Positions 18,701 to 28,255 of a stretch of 37,449 bases of DNA are shown one piece after another. The stretch spans positions 1-37,449 of the forward strand of contig JAGGTN010000013.1 in NCBI GenBank assembly GCA_021163645.1, written 5' to 3'. The position numbers and the translations under genes were made by a program. The stretch is from Microcaldota archaeon (lineage in GTDB: Archaea > Micrarchaeota > Micrarchaeia > Anstonellales > JAGGTN01). Within the stretch, counting starts at the first letter, position 1; each line of letters opens with the position of its first letter. The notes under the pieces were generated by a model. The model was not told the DNA's origin and ran no database searches. It saw only the letters and a program-made list of their open reading frames with translations.

Positions 18701-21700
18701 TCTCAACCTCATTAGTTCCATCTGAACAATTAACATACCATTCATACATACCATCAACAGTATCAAAGTAAACAGCAAGATTAAAATTAATCCATGGGAA
18801 CACATCAACATCGCGCTCATACTCTTCGTCAGTATCAATGTTTGTTATGTGCAACATGCACCTGACTGGCTCGCCCTCTGGGTCATCAGTGTGCCACTGC
18901 AACTGAACCGTCTTGGCTGCATCTTCTGCAAACATAAACTCCGAATCGTTTTCTGGTGAAACCAAGTAAACTTCTGGAGGTGCATTGCCAACAGTAAATG
19001 TATCATTCACAATACAAGAAAATGGAGTATCAGCATTTAATGAACCGAACGCTCTACATTCCCACTCAGCACCTTCAACAACATCATCTTCAGTTATATT
19101 GATCTTTGCAGTGTGTGTGTCACCAATTGCAGGATTTGTTGTGCCATATTCATGATGTCCAAGGTCATCTGAACATTCAACTATGCCTGTAAATTCTGCT
19201 CCCCACTGCTCAGCACGTTGCAACATCTCATCATCATAATGCGCGATAATATGAACCTCATTTCCTGAATAAACGATATCTGGTGAACGGTCAATCGTTA
19301 TCCCGCAACCCAAATCAGGGAATATATAAACGGTCCAATGCTCGCTTTCAACGATTTCCCTGCCATCAGTAACATTGACATACCATTCATAAATACCTGG
19401 GCGCAGGTCAACTGTTGCATATTCATCAGTTGTTTCAATGTCTTGTTCAGGACTTGTTTCGATACTGCCATAATAATAAATAGGTTGAATATGGAACATA
19501 TAACTTAATGTATCATCATCTGGATCTTCACTATGCCATGTAAATTCAACCGATTCGTTTTCTGTTGTGATATTGGTCTGGTTACCATCTTCTGGTGAGA
19601 TTAATTCTATACTTGGAGCATGATTAACGCTAACACTGAAAGATTTGTTCGTCATACAAGATAATCTTTCTTCATCGCATGACGTTGACAGATAACCTTC
19701 ACAATAAATCTCCTGTCCTGCTGTCAAACCTGGCAGTGCCAGGTCAAACTTCTCATAATCATTATCCTCACACTGCTGGGCAATGACATCACCTGTTGCA
19801 AGATCTTTGCATGTTATTGTATAAGCAATATCATCAACGCCCCAGTCTTCACGCACACGTTCTGCGATATTGGGCGCAGTGTACAACACAATATGTGTCT
19901 CATCGCCCTCATACACAGGTTCAGGGTCGACCCTTAACCAATGCTCACAACCCATGTCTGGGAATATCTCAATGAACCAATGCTCGCTCTCAGTTATGTT
20001 ATGTCCATCATCAGCAATTACATACCATTCATAAATACCTGGACGCAGGTCAGCTGTATAATTTTCATCTTGCCCAGCCCATAATATCTCTAGTGTTGGT
20101 GTGATTTCATCAAAGCTACCAACAGGGGTCACATGTAGTTTGTAAAATAGCTCCTGCCCATCTGCATCGTTGCCGTCCCATGTAAATTCAACCGATTCGC
20201 TTTCAGTTGTGATGTTGCTCTGGGTATTATTTTCAGGTGAAACAAGAACTATCATGGGCGGTTGATTAGGCTGGACAATGATTGAATCGTTTATTATACA
20301 ACTCATATTATCATCATTATACCAATCCCTTTGCAAATAATATGAACAAGTCCAGTTATCCCCTGCTTGCACCTTATCTGCAGGTATTACACACTGACAA
20401 CCATCAAAAGCATCTTCAGTACAATTATACTCATCTCCATTATTATCACTACAATGTAATGATGCAATGATTGGCGTACCCCATTCATGTGACAAAGTAC
20501 GTATATTATTACTAACGTTCATATCAACTCTTATCGGCTCACCTTCTATCGCATTACTTATATGCATACTCAACTCACAAGGATACATAGGTACAATTTT
20601 GAAATGCCAATGCTCGCTCTCAGTTATCCCATATCCATCATCAGCAATTACATACCATTCATACGCACCAATAGGAAGCGAGATATCATAAGTCGTGAAA
20701 CCATTCATATTAATCACACTTTCATCGCCCCCTGTGGTATTATAATGCAGAGTATAACTTAATGGATCATCATCTTCATCGTTCCCGCTCCATTCAAAAT
20801 GTATTATGTTATCACTCGGTGAATATATGCCAATATGAGCATAATCTTCTGGTTGTATTAAATCAATACTAGGTAGATGGTTTATTATCATCACAGTATC
20901 ATTCGTCATGCAATTTCCAAAATAATCGGTATTGTTATATTCAATATAATATCTGGCTGTACATGTCCAATTGTCACCTGGTGATGTTAACTCATGTGAT
21001 AATATACTTTCACATCCAGTCGCCGAATCACATGCAAGATTATCACCTTCTCCTGAAAACTCACCATTCTTATACCATTTGATATCAGCATACACTGTGC
21101 CAAACATTGAGGAAAGCGATGCTACATCACCAGAAACATTACAGAACAGGTCATCATTCTTATTCGGTTCATTTGGAATAATATCAACAAATGGACAGGG
21201 AAATTCTACTGTTGTGAATGTCCAATGCTCACTCTCGAACATATCATCACCATCTCTGGCAATTACGTACCATTCATAATCCCCAGGAATAGTAGTGGCA
21301 TCATATTCATAACTGGTATCGGCTCCTACATAAACCTGCTCACCGTTAACATATACTGAATAATTTAGCGGGTCGTTATCTGCATCACTACCAGTCCAGA
21401 GCAATTCAACTGGTGAATCAGAAACAGAATTATCAGGCGGTGATACAAGTTCAACAAACGGCGCTGAATTCTTAATATCAGTTATCGTGAAATCTATCGC
21501 GCTATCGTTCATACTAACCACGCATCTCCATTGATCATGATGATTCATACCAGATATTGGAGGAGTCTCATAATGATGCCATGACTCATCACCTAATAAA
21601 TCATATGTCCATTCATAACCAGTATCTACCCAGTCAGTACCATTCCATGTCTGCCAGTTAAATGTGACATTAACATCCTCATCTAGACCTTGTAGGTCAG

Positions 21701-24700
21701 CAGAGCAAGTCATATTTGAGGTTGTATAAACAGGCTGCGGCTCGATGGTAAGATTATCTATAGGTGGGAGTATGACAGCAGAGGATATAATAAAGGTCCA
21801 GTGGGCACTCTCATTGGAATACTCTTCACCATCATACGCACGAGCATACCATTCATACGCACCGTAATCAAGTTGGATAGGTGAATTCACTTCATTGTAT
21901 GTTGTATCAAGTACACTCCTTATGTAATAATGTATGCTTACATCATCACCATCTGGATCAGGGTCTATATAGTTTGCTGTTAAGGTCACGTTTGTATCCC
22001 TAAGAGTACTAGCATTAGCAGGAGAAACCAACTCAGGAACTGCTGGTAGAATATTTTGAACAATAACGTAATCACTTACAGCATCCCCATAATAATAACC
22101 CTTTGATCCTGAATAATCAGTAACAGGTATCGCTTCGCATGTAATATTATCATGCTTTGTTGTATTGTCATGGCTCAATATTTTTATGATATCACCATAA
22201 GGCACTTGCTCGTTTGAAATCTCAACACCATTCCTTAACCATTTGATTATTAAATAATCAGCATCACCATCAACAGTGACATTACATTCAATATCATCGA
22301 ATGTATCAATCCTTGAATCCGTATACCCAGTACCAGGAACTGGCCCAACATCAACACTGATGTTTCCAGACGGTCTGGGGTCAACAACGATAAAGTTACG
22401 AGTTTCTGAAACGGTCTGGTTATCACCATCGCTTACGATTACATTCCATGTATAATTGCCCGGTGAATATGGAGACCCTTTATCTGACCCATTTTCAGGA
22501 CCTTCATGAGCCCAGATTAATGCTCCATCATGATATACATGTAATACATAGTTTAACGAGTCGTTGTCCAGGTCGTCAGCAGGATAATCAAATCTGACAT
22601 TATCAAATATTGTAAACACTGAATCATTATCTGGTGTGATATTGATGAACTCTGGTGGGATATTATTAATATATACATTACCATGCCAGTCATTATCACT
22701 TATCATATTCCAAGTCCCGTATGTTTCAGCACGCACATAAATAGTTAGATTATCGTGTTTTGTTGTATTGCCATGGCTGAGAATATATTGGCAATTACCA
22801 GTACCGCATGATATGTTTTCATTGGTGATAACATCAACACATGAATAATTATCAGGACTGGACACGTATGTGCAGTTATTACCTATGAACAACACAGCAG
22901 TAGAATATGACGAATAATTTGACAATGTGATATTTACCAGCATATCATCATATGTTTCCCAGTATGACCTCACACCATTCAACTGAGTAAGTATAACATC
23001 ATCAACATGAGGTCTCAAAGGTGCAATGTTGAGATGTCTGGTTTCGCTTATGGTACTATTATCGCCATCATTAGCTATTACATACCATTCATACTGCCCA
23101 ACTGATAATTGAACATCAAACTCGCATGTAGCAGAATCTGATTCATTATGATAACTTATTCCATCAACGCCGTCGATAATGATATGACATGCAACCGAGT
23201 CAGAATCAACATCACTCGTATTAATATCAAAATGTACATTACCTTCTGGTAGATATTCGGATAATGATGTATGGTTATCCGGTGACATGCTCGTTATCTC
23301 AGGCGGTGTGTTCTCAACTAATAATGAGGTATTACGTTCAGTGCCAGGTAAATGCGAATAACTTCCTAGACCATTATCCCATACCGCATATGCTTCGCAT
23401 GTAACATTATCATGCTTTGTTGTATTGTCATGGCTCAATATCGCTGCAAACCAGTCAGCATTTGGAGTGGTAACGAGCTCATCATAAACTGGTGAGCCAT
23501 TGACATAGAATATAAACTGCACACCATCATAATCCAAGCCATAAGTTCCATTGACCCTTACCCTGCATCTTAGGTCATCCAATGTATCAACAGCATCAGG
23601 CATCGAGCCATTAGACACAGGTTCAAACATCATGTCTAAGACATCTATGGTGCGATAAACAGTAAATTCATAATGTTCGCTCTCAACATTTGAAGAGCCA
23701 TCACTCACATCTACATACCATTCATATTCACCTGGTTGATACGCATAAGTATAATTTATATCATGATTAATGATCTCTGTACCATTAGGATAAATTACAT
23801 GATATTCATAGGTTAATGTATCATTATCAGGGTCGTATGTTTCTACCCATAAAGTAATATCTCCTGCTGCCAGTGTACTCGCGTTGCTTGGGTGTAACGC
23901 AATAATCTGGGGCGGCGAATTCATAACAACAAATTTTTCATGAATCGCCCCATCCACGTATGACTTGTTAACATATGCTTTGCATAGATAAGAATTTCCT
24001 TTAGATGTTTCATTATGCGGGTAACTATCCAGGTAGTCAACATAAAGAGAATCAAGGTTAACACTTTCATTCATTGGCGACACTGTCTTGAGCAACAAAC
24101 CATTAGATTCCAACGACCAGTCATCAGCAGTTGGATAAATCATATTGTTCAGCATATGCATTTTACAATTTAAATCCTCATCAGTATAAACCTCTTTCAC
24201 ATAATAGGTCGTCCCATTTATATCTTCAGAATAATCATACTCAGGAGGCGACATGATAACAGTAAGCTTCCCATCAGAATATTCATAAGGACATGTCAAA
24301 TCCTTATACCTGGTATCAAAAATCTCACATGGCTGACAATCAGTTGCTTGACAATAATTATCATCCCATACACCTGAGCCATGAGATACACTACCTGAGC
24401 AGAACGCATTATCATAAAATTCAGCTTCTGGCCCAGACCAGTCAAGAGAGATAACACCAAACCTATAATCTAAAATATTACCTCTTAACTGATATTCACC
24501 AGTACCTGTTATTCCATTATCGGCATTGATAATATTATATAATAGGCTACCTGTTCCACCAGACACGTTGATGCCATTAGTTGATATTAATTTATTATAT
24601 TCAAATACTGTATCACCACCATACAGATTAGCGCCGGTAGTAGTTGTCATACGATTGCATGCAGCAACCGATGAGCCAGAATAACTTTCATATCCAATTT

Positions 24701-27059
24701 CGCCATCAATATCATTGTCAAATATAAGGTTATCATTTGAATATGCACTGATACCTGTATTAGACGAATGGATTTTATTGCCAATTATCTGCGCGCCTGA
24801 GCCATTGACATCGATTGAAAAGTTGAAGAATATATTATTGAGTAGCTTGGCAGAATCGCCATTGATCAATACCCTGAGTTGTGAAGAATCAGCTGCAAAA
24901 TTGCATCCGTCAATCACAGAATTATTGTTAAGTACTAAGGCAACCTGCTCAGTTCCTTTTGCTTTATTTGTATTGGCGGCAGAATCTTCACCAGCATAAT
25001 ATGATGATTTAGATTTGCTTCCGATACCACAAGTCATAGTGACATTATCATCAACTGTTAGTTTTATGAAATCCTGATGATTTGGACAAACCTTAGTTGA
25101 TTCAACAATACGATATACATAATAATCTTCCTGAACAATATCCGACAAGCCATTACCATTATAATCCCATGTTGCTGGGTTTGAAAAATCTACACAATGT
25201 GATAATGAGAAACAAGAATCTGATTGAATAATACTGTTTGAATCTTCATCATCCAACGTGCCAAATATATTGTCACCAATATTATTATTTGAATCTGATG
25301 ATAAATGAATATCTATATTATTACCACATGCGTGGTTATCAGTTAAGTGATTATTATCAGAATCATTAACAAAGTCAATACCGATATTATAATTATTTAC
25401 ATAACAATTCTTAATAGTAATATTATCATGACCATCGTTGACTATTCCCTGGCCATAACCAGTCCCGTTTATTATTGCTCCATTACAATCAAGAACACAA
25501 TTGTCACAGTTAATACTTATCGCTGGAGAGTTTGAAGGGATATTATAAATCTTGTTGACCAAACGCACATCCTGATCGATTAAATATTCACCTGAGACAT
25601 TCTCAACATTAGATATCCCATCATTATCAGGGTCCCATGTACTTGGGTCGTCTAGATCAACATACCAACAATCAGGATCATCATTATCGATCAATCCATC
25701 ACAATCATCATCAATACTATTAGAGCAATCTTCAATCATAGGACGTGTTGGATCATAGTCAGCACAATCATTACCATCAAACAGACAACCGTTTGTTATA
25801 TTACAATGTGGACACACTCCGTATCCATCCCTATCAATATCCTGGCATGTAAATCCAGAACATACATGAGCGCAATTACCGCTAGCTACTCCAACAAATT
25901 TTGAATCACAATAATTATCCGAATATGCATTATCATTATCTGTTTCGTCATAGATATCATAAGTTCCATTGCCTTCGCATACATGATTGTTATCAAAAGT
26001 ATTGAATTTGGAATTAATATCTGTGAATATACCATAATCACCATTATGGTCAAAATAATTATTGGTTATAGTATTGTTGGTGCTAGAATACAATGATATA
26101 CCGATGTAATTATACCTACTATCAGAACCTGTTATGTTGGCAAAATCTGTTTGGATTAGAACAATCCCATTGGAAGATGAATTGGCATCTGCCGACATTA
26201 TGGTGACATTATTAATATTGGAATAATCTGCATTGCAAAGGATTAACTCAGCAGCATGGATATTGGATAAATCAACCTTTGAATTATAGTACAGGATATC
26301 ATGTCCATCAAAGATGTTATTAAGCTCATCATTATGGGAAATATCATTATCACAGTCAGTATAACTATCAGCATCAATGAATATATGGAATTCATTTGAA
26401 CTGAAATGATTATTTGTAATGGTATTACCTGGACCTGTTAAATAAATTCCATAATCAGTGTTGAATATGTTATTATCCTCAGCGTTAATGGTTGACCCAT
26501 GGGTTGAATATATACCATATTTACCACCAAATAATCTATTATTGATAACGTTAAGAGAAGAGGAATCTGAATAGATATTAAATTCATTGTTGAAGAAACT
26601 ATTATTTTCAATTGCACCGGTAGCATCGTTATAGAAATAGATACCTTTTGAATAGCCATATATCTCACAGTTCCTTATCGTAACATTCTTATGGCCATTG
26701 TTCTCAATACCTATACCTACTCCATAAATCGGTGAGCCGTTACAATCCAAAATTATATTATCATTATTTATGATAATGTCACCGTGTGATAATCCTAATA
26801 TATGTGGTTGCCCATTGTTATTAGTAGAAAGAGAATAATTTCCAAAACATAACTGGGTATTAGACGAAATAGTCATTCCTTTGTACGGGACAACACAATT
26901 ACCTGAGCCAGTATCATTTGCGATTGCTAAGTTAGTCAGTCCTATCAAAAATATAGTCATAAATGCTATTGTTAACAGTTTATCTATTCCACTAATTATA
27001 TTATTCTTCATAATATTATCCATCAACTTATCCACAAATTCATCCCTTTCATAAGTCAT
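15708..27059 (-). CDS. Giant (3783 aa) secreted/surface protein: signal peptide, NosD-like right-handed β-helix regions, MopE-type metal-binding motif, long array of alternating Ig/PKD-like domains
   Basis: Single open frame; N-terminal 'LLTIAFMTIFLIGLTNLAIAND'; 'NNTITNNYFDHNGDYGIF'-type β-helix repeats; 'DIDRDGYGVC…DDDCDGLIDNDDPDC'; at least 13 copies of '(P)GxYEWYVxxxDGxxxxESEHWxF'. SD-like GGGGTG upstream. Confidence 0.93.
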   Translation of the reverse strand: MTYERDEFVDKLMDNIMKNNIISGIDKLLTIAFMTIFLIGLTNLAIANDTGSGNCVVPYKGMTISSNTQLCFGNYSLSTNNNGQPHILGLSHGDIIINNDNIILDCNGSPIYGVGIGIENNGHKNVTIRNCEIYGYSKGIYFYNDATGAIENNSFFNNEFNIYSDSSSLNVINNRLFGGKYGIYSTHGSTINAEDNNIFNTDYGIYLTGPGNTITNNHFSSNEFHIFIDADSYTDCDNDISHNDELNNIFDGHDILYYNSKVDLSNIHAAELILCNADYSNINNVTIMSADANSSSNGIVLIQTDFANITGSDSRYNYIGISLYSSTNNTITNNYFDHNGDYGIFTDINSKFNTFDNNHVCEGNGTYDIYDETDNDNAYSDNYCDSKFVGVASGNCAHVCSGFTCQDIDRDGYGVCPHCNITNGCLFDGNDCADYDPTRPMIEDCSNSIDDDCDGLIDNDDPDCWYVDLDDPSTWDPDNDGISNVENVSGEYLIDQDVRLVNKIYNIPSNSPAISINCDNCVLDCNGAIINGTGYGQGIVNDGHDNITIKNCYVNNYNIGIDFVNDSDNNHLTDNHACGNNIDIHLSSDSNNNIGDNIFGTLDDEDSNSIIQSDSCFSLSHCVDFSNPATWDYNGNGLSDIVQEDYYVYRIVESTKVCPNHQDFIKLTVDDNVTMTCGIGSKSKSSYYAGEDSAANTNKAKGTEQVALVLNNNSVIDGCNFAADSSQLRVLINGDSAKLLNNIFFNFSIDVNGSGAQIIGNKIHSSNTGISAYSNDNLIFDNDIDGEIGYESYSGSSVAACNRMTTTTGANLYGGDTVFEYNKLISTNGINVSGGTGSLLYNIINADNGITGTGEYQLRGNILDYRFGVISLDWSGPEAEFYDNAFCSGSVSHGSGVWDDNYCQATDCQPCEIFDTRYKDLTCPYEYSDGKLTVIMSPPEYDYSEDINGTTYYVKEVYTDEDLNCKMHMLNNMIYPTADDWSLESNGLLLKTVSPMNESVNLDSLYVDYLDSYPHNETSKGNSYLCKAYVNKSYVDGAIHEKFVVMNSPPQIIALHPSNASTLAAGDITLWVETYDPDNDTLTYEYHVIYPNGTEIINHDINYTYAYQPGEYEWYVDVSDGSSNVESEHYEFTVYRTIDVLDMMFEPVSNGSMPDAVDTLDDLRCRVRVNGTYGLDYDGVQFIFYVNGSPVYDELVTTPNADWFAAILSHDNTTKHDNVTCEAYAVWDNGLGSYSHLPGTERNTSLLVENTPPEITSMSPDNHTSLSEYLPEGNVHFDINTSDVDSDSVACHIIIDGVDGISYHNESDSATCEFDVQLSVGQYEWYVIANDGDNSTISETRHLNIAPLRPHVDDVILTQLNGVRSYWETYDDMLVNITLSNYSSYSTAVLFIGNNCTYVSSPDNYSCVDVITNENISCGTGNCQYILSHGNTTKHDNLTIYVRAETYGTWNMISDNDWHGNVYINNIPPEFINITPDNDSVFTIFDNVRFDYPADDLDNDSLNYVLHVYHDGALIWAHEGPENGSDKGSPYSPGNYTWNVIVSDGDNQTVSETRNFIVVDPRPSGNISVDVGPVPGTGYTDSRIDTFDDIECNVTVDGDADYLIIKWLRNGVEISNEQVPYGDIIKILSHDNTTKHDNITCEAIPVTDYSGSKGYYYGDAVSDYVIVQNILPAVPELVSPANASTLRDTNVTLTANYIDPDPDGDDVSIHYYIRSVLDTTYNEVNSPIQLDYGAYEWYARAYDGEEYSNESAHWTFIISSAVILPPIDNLTIEPQPVYTTSNMTCSADLQGLDEDVNVTFNWQTWNGTDWVDTGYEWTYDLLGDESWHHYETPPISGMNHHDQWRCVVSMNDSAIDFTITDIKNSAPFVELVSPPDNSVSDSPVELLWTGSDADNDPLNYSVYVNGEQVYVGADTSYEYDATTIPGDYEWYVIARDGDDMFESEHWTFTTVEFPCPFVDIIPNEPNKNDDLFCNVSGDVASLSSMFGTVYADIKWYKNGEFSGEGDNLACDSATGCESILSHELTSPGDNWTCTARYYIEYNNTDYFGNCMTNDTVMIINHLPSIDLIQPEDYAHIGIYSPSDNIIHFEWSGNDEDDDPLSYTLHYNTTGGDESVINMNGFTTYDISLPIGAYEWYVIADDGYGITESEHWHFKIVPMYPCELSMHISNAIEGEPIRVDMNVSNNIRTLSHEWGTPIIASLHCSDNNGDEYNCTEDAFDGCQCVIPADKVQAGDNWTCSYYLQRDWYNDDNMSCIINDSIIVQPNQPPMIVLVSPENNTQSNITTESESVEFTWDGNDADGQELFYKLHVTPVGSFDEITPTLEILWAGQDENYTADLRPGIYEWYVIADDGHNITESEHWFIEIFPDMGCEHWLRVDPEPVYEGDETHIVLYTAPNIAERVREDWGVDDIAYTITCKDLATGDVIAQQCEDNDYEKFDLALPGLTAGQEIYCEGYLSTSCDEERLSCMTNKSFSVSVNHAPSIELISPEDGNQTNITTENESVEFTWHSEDPDDDTLSYMFHIQPIYYYGSIETSPEQDIETTDEYATVDLRPGIYEWYVNVTDGREIVESEHWTVYIFPDLGCGITIDRSPDIVYSGNEVHIIAHYDDEMLQRAEQWGAEFTGIVECSDDLGHHEYGTTNPAIGDTHTAKINITEDDVVEGAEWECRAFGSLNADTPFSCIVNDTFTVGNAPPEVYLVSPENDSEFMFAEDAAKTVQLQWHTDDPEGEPVRCMLHITNIDTDEEYERDVDVFPWINFNLAVYFDTVDGMYEWYVNCSDGTNEVESEHWFFDVNVNHDPTVELISPDCGSEIEAGPDGSVDVTFEWDGHDDDGDELTYNLNVNGLNVPIGSDESYTMEELTPGEYDWYVTVDDGVNPPVQSSSCHLTITEFHNDPPVVSDVTIFHHPPPVNPDDLRGLGCAFNVTDPDNDEVNATVKWYINGEYVEGYDWTGTCPANGEGCMTDAELPQGLDDCTNTTCEAQAYDGYDYSEPVNSSVWSNWDDSCGPHEDAPPEIVSMTAHSVPSGPSSPEVMRCYVVVNDSDDDEVTVDIRWYHNGTYVSDYDGVLTCQANGVDDCDTSELDNPPAPDLSNNCDIWTCEAQANDGELYSDAMNASWGNWDDSCNTENHAPTVELVSPDDEQLFCAHELNMNYEWDGNDADGDTLSYDLHIINPDGDDEVITTSDENANHWVTSEGVHEWYIVADDGHDMIESVHRHFEVLAQPVISLSSSNPDGSTITPGQEIRFSVITSSDDITYAWDDSDYAPVVCSEPLYKYLYICSVDAPDDLESGEHHLHIIASNNGEYGACSDDESYTFNVGSDENHAPVVTLTNPVDGYEYSVSSGDECPHIGMTWDVYDEDGDTVSCELHILGPDDLGDVVKERDPGVNYYYNNLCSVFGVSNPDGLGGTYEWYVNCSDGENEVESEHREFMVTVSGENHPPQVTLISPEQWQVFELSDDEEKNIHFEWSTYDDDGDTVTSELHILNDNTGEEWEYDVGTGASFDWTAPDYDEYSWWVVVSDGINTTESDRWPFLVTRIETVNIISPKNNSLFIQTGNYKDLNITINWSGPDDVYNLCEQVVDNTAPAECSEIHGNSGVVTLRNIGPSARANEDYRIWVEHGTNSSEPIQVSYKHDMYVVSPTVSFFGMQGNELVCRGSVTALDSRAIGQTRNVSAMIVGDSNMVYDSLVVGDGFSYIETLKDEPSPGEYQCLIGLSLIDDEVVYAHENYSILEKKPINIPDIRVGEHVSVPREKDKREGNSNGILIVPSKRRIPIFGHISRP

Positions 27060-27158
27060 AATCTCACACCCCTTCTCTAAATTAAGATATCTATAAACAA
27101 GATATTGATACAGTGTTAATACTGTTAGGAAATCTTACTCTATAATGTATATAATATA

Positions 27159-27200
27159 CCATATTCTGTCTCCCACACATCATATTCGTCCTCCCACAAG
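27159..27200. repeat. Two imperfect 21-bp direct repeats (c/t)catattc(tg/gt)tc(t/c)ctcccaca
   Basis: CCATATTCTGTCTCCCACACA / TCATATTCGTCCTCCCACAAG, adjacent; a further CTCCCACA lies at 27373-27380. Confidence 0.6.
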
Positions 27201-27316
27201 AGACACCCACTAAACTATATTAGTAGATAAAAGCTTTTTTAAACATATTGTTTCACTTTGATGTTAAATGTTTAAACAACAATTTAAAAAACAAATGATA
27301 TTGAAACTGAAACGGA

Positions 27317-27348
27317 GAAGCATCTTGCTCCTTTAGACAAGATGCTTC
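27317..27348. terminator. Perfect 11-bp stem hairpin GAAGCATCTTG-N10-CAAGATGCTTC followed on the + strand by ATTTTTG
   Basis: Exact inverted repeat 27317-27327 / 27338-27348. Function as terminator versus structured leader is not determined. Confidence 0.5.
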
Positions 27349-27425
27349 ATTTTTGCAACCAATGAATTAAACCTCCCACAGATTTTTATCGAATATCATT
27401 CACATAAAGATCAATATCCACAGAT

Positions 27426-28226
27426 TCATTTCCTCTTTTTAAAAATAAAATACACAGCAACCAAAACGATAACTATGACTATTCCACCTATCAACAATAT
27501 ACTATTATTGTTTACTGTATTACCGTTACCATTCCTATTATTGTCATTCACATCATTATCCACATAATTATCCTGTTCAGTAGATTGATTAACAGATTGA
27601 TTTTCATCTGATGATTTATTCTTATCTTCTGGAGAGACATATGTGCTTTCATCAACAGCAAGATTGATATTCAATGTTGTGTTATGTGCATAAACACCTG
27701 TAACACCACCTGGCAAACATCCGTATTTCTCAGCAGTAATATTGTAACTGATAGTTTTAGGCAATGATAAATCAAACTGTCCATTCGAGTCCGTGGTTGT
27801 TGTTTTATTATAAAAACTGGAAACAGCATTGATTGTTACCCCTTCCTCTGGCTCACCACCACATTTAACAACCCCATGAACCGATGAGAATTCAATCCTA
27901 GCCATTGTCAAATCATCATCAAACATCGTATAATCGCCCTTAACATCTAATCCATCAATGCCCCCATCCATATAACCTTCCTTTTCTGCAGTTATCCTAT
28001 ACCTTCCTATATTATCTCCAATATCTAAACTAAACTTCCCATCACTCCCACTTGTTGCAGTTGTGATTAATGTACCATTAAGATACGCACTAATCTTTGC
28101 ATCAGCAATGGGTGTGCCTAATGAACCATCATACATTTGTTCGGTTACCATACCTTTTATTGTGAATGGAAAGACTAACCATGACATCATAAACAATACC
28201 AAAATCGCTTTCATAATCCTCATCAT
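27426..28226 (-). CDS. Secreted, membrane-anchored protein with carboxypeptidase-regulatory-like (CarboxypepD_reg) domains
   Basis: Signal 'MKAILVLFMMSWLVFPFTIKG', 'GTPIADAKISAYLNGTLITTATSGSDGKFSLDIG…YRITAEKEGY', Asn/Ser-rich linker, C-terminal TM 'SILLIGGIVIVIVLVAVYFIFKKRK'. SD GAGGTGAT. Confidence 0.85.
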   Translation of the reverse strand: MMRIMKAILVLFMMSWLVFPFTIKGMVTEQMYDGSLGTPIADAKISAYLNGTLITTATSGSDGKFSLDIGDNIGRYRITAEKEGYMDGGIDGLDVKGDYTMFDDDLTMARIEFSSVHGVVKCGGEPEEGVTINAVSSFYNKTTTTDSNGQFDLSLPKTISYNITAEKYGCLPGGVTGVYAHNTTLNINLAVDESTYVSPEDKNKSSDENQSVNQSTEQDNYVDNDVNDNNRNGNGNTVNNNSILLIGGIVIVIVLVAVYFIFKKRK

Positions 28227-28255
28227 ATCACCTCTTAATTCAACATTTTAAATTC

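Noticed and set aside
16055-26668. Many 60-100 aa ORFs antisense or out of frame inside the giant gene
   Set aside because: They follow from the repetitive, compositionally biased coding sequence; no start signals or recognisable domains.
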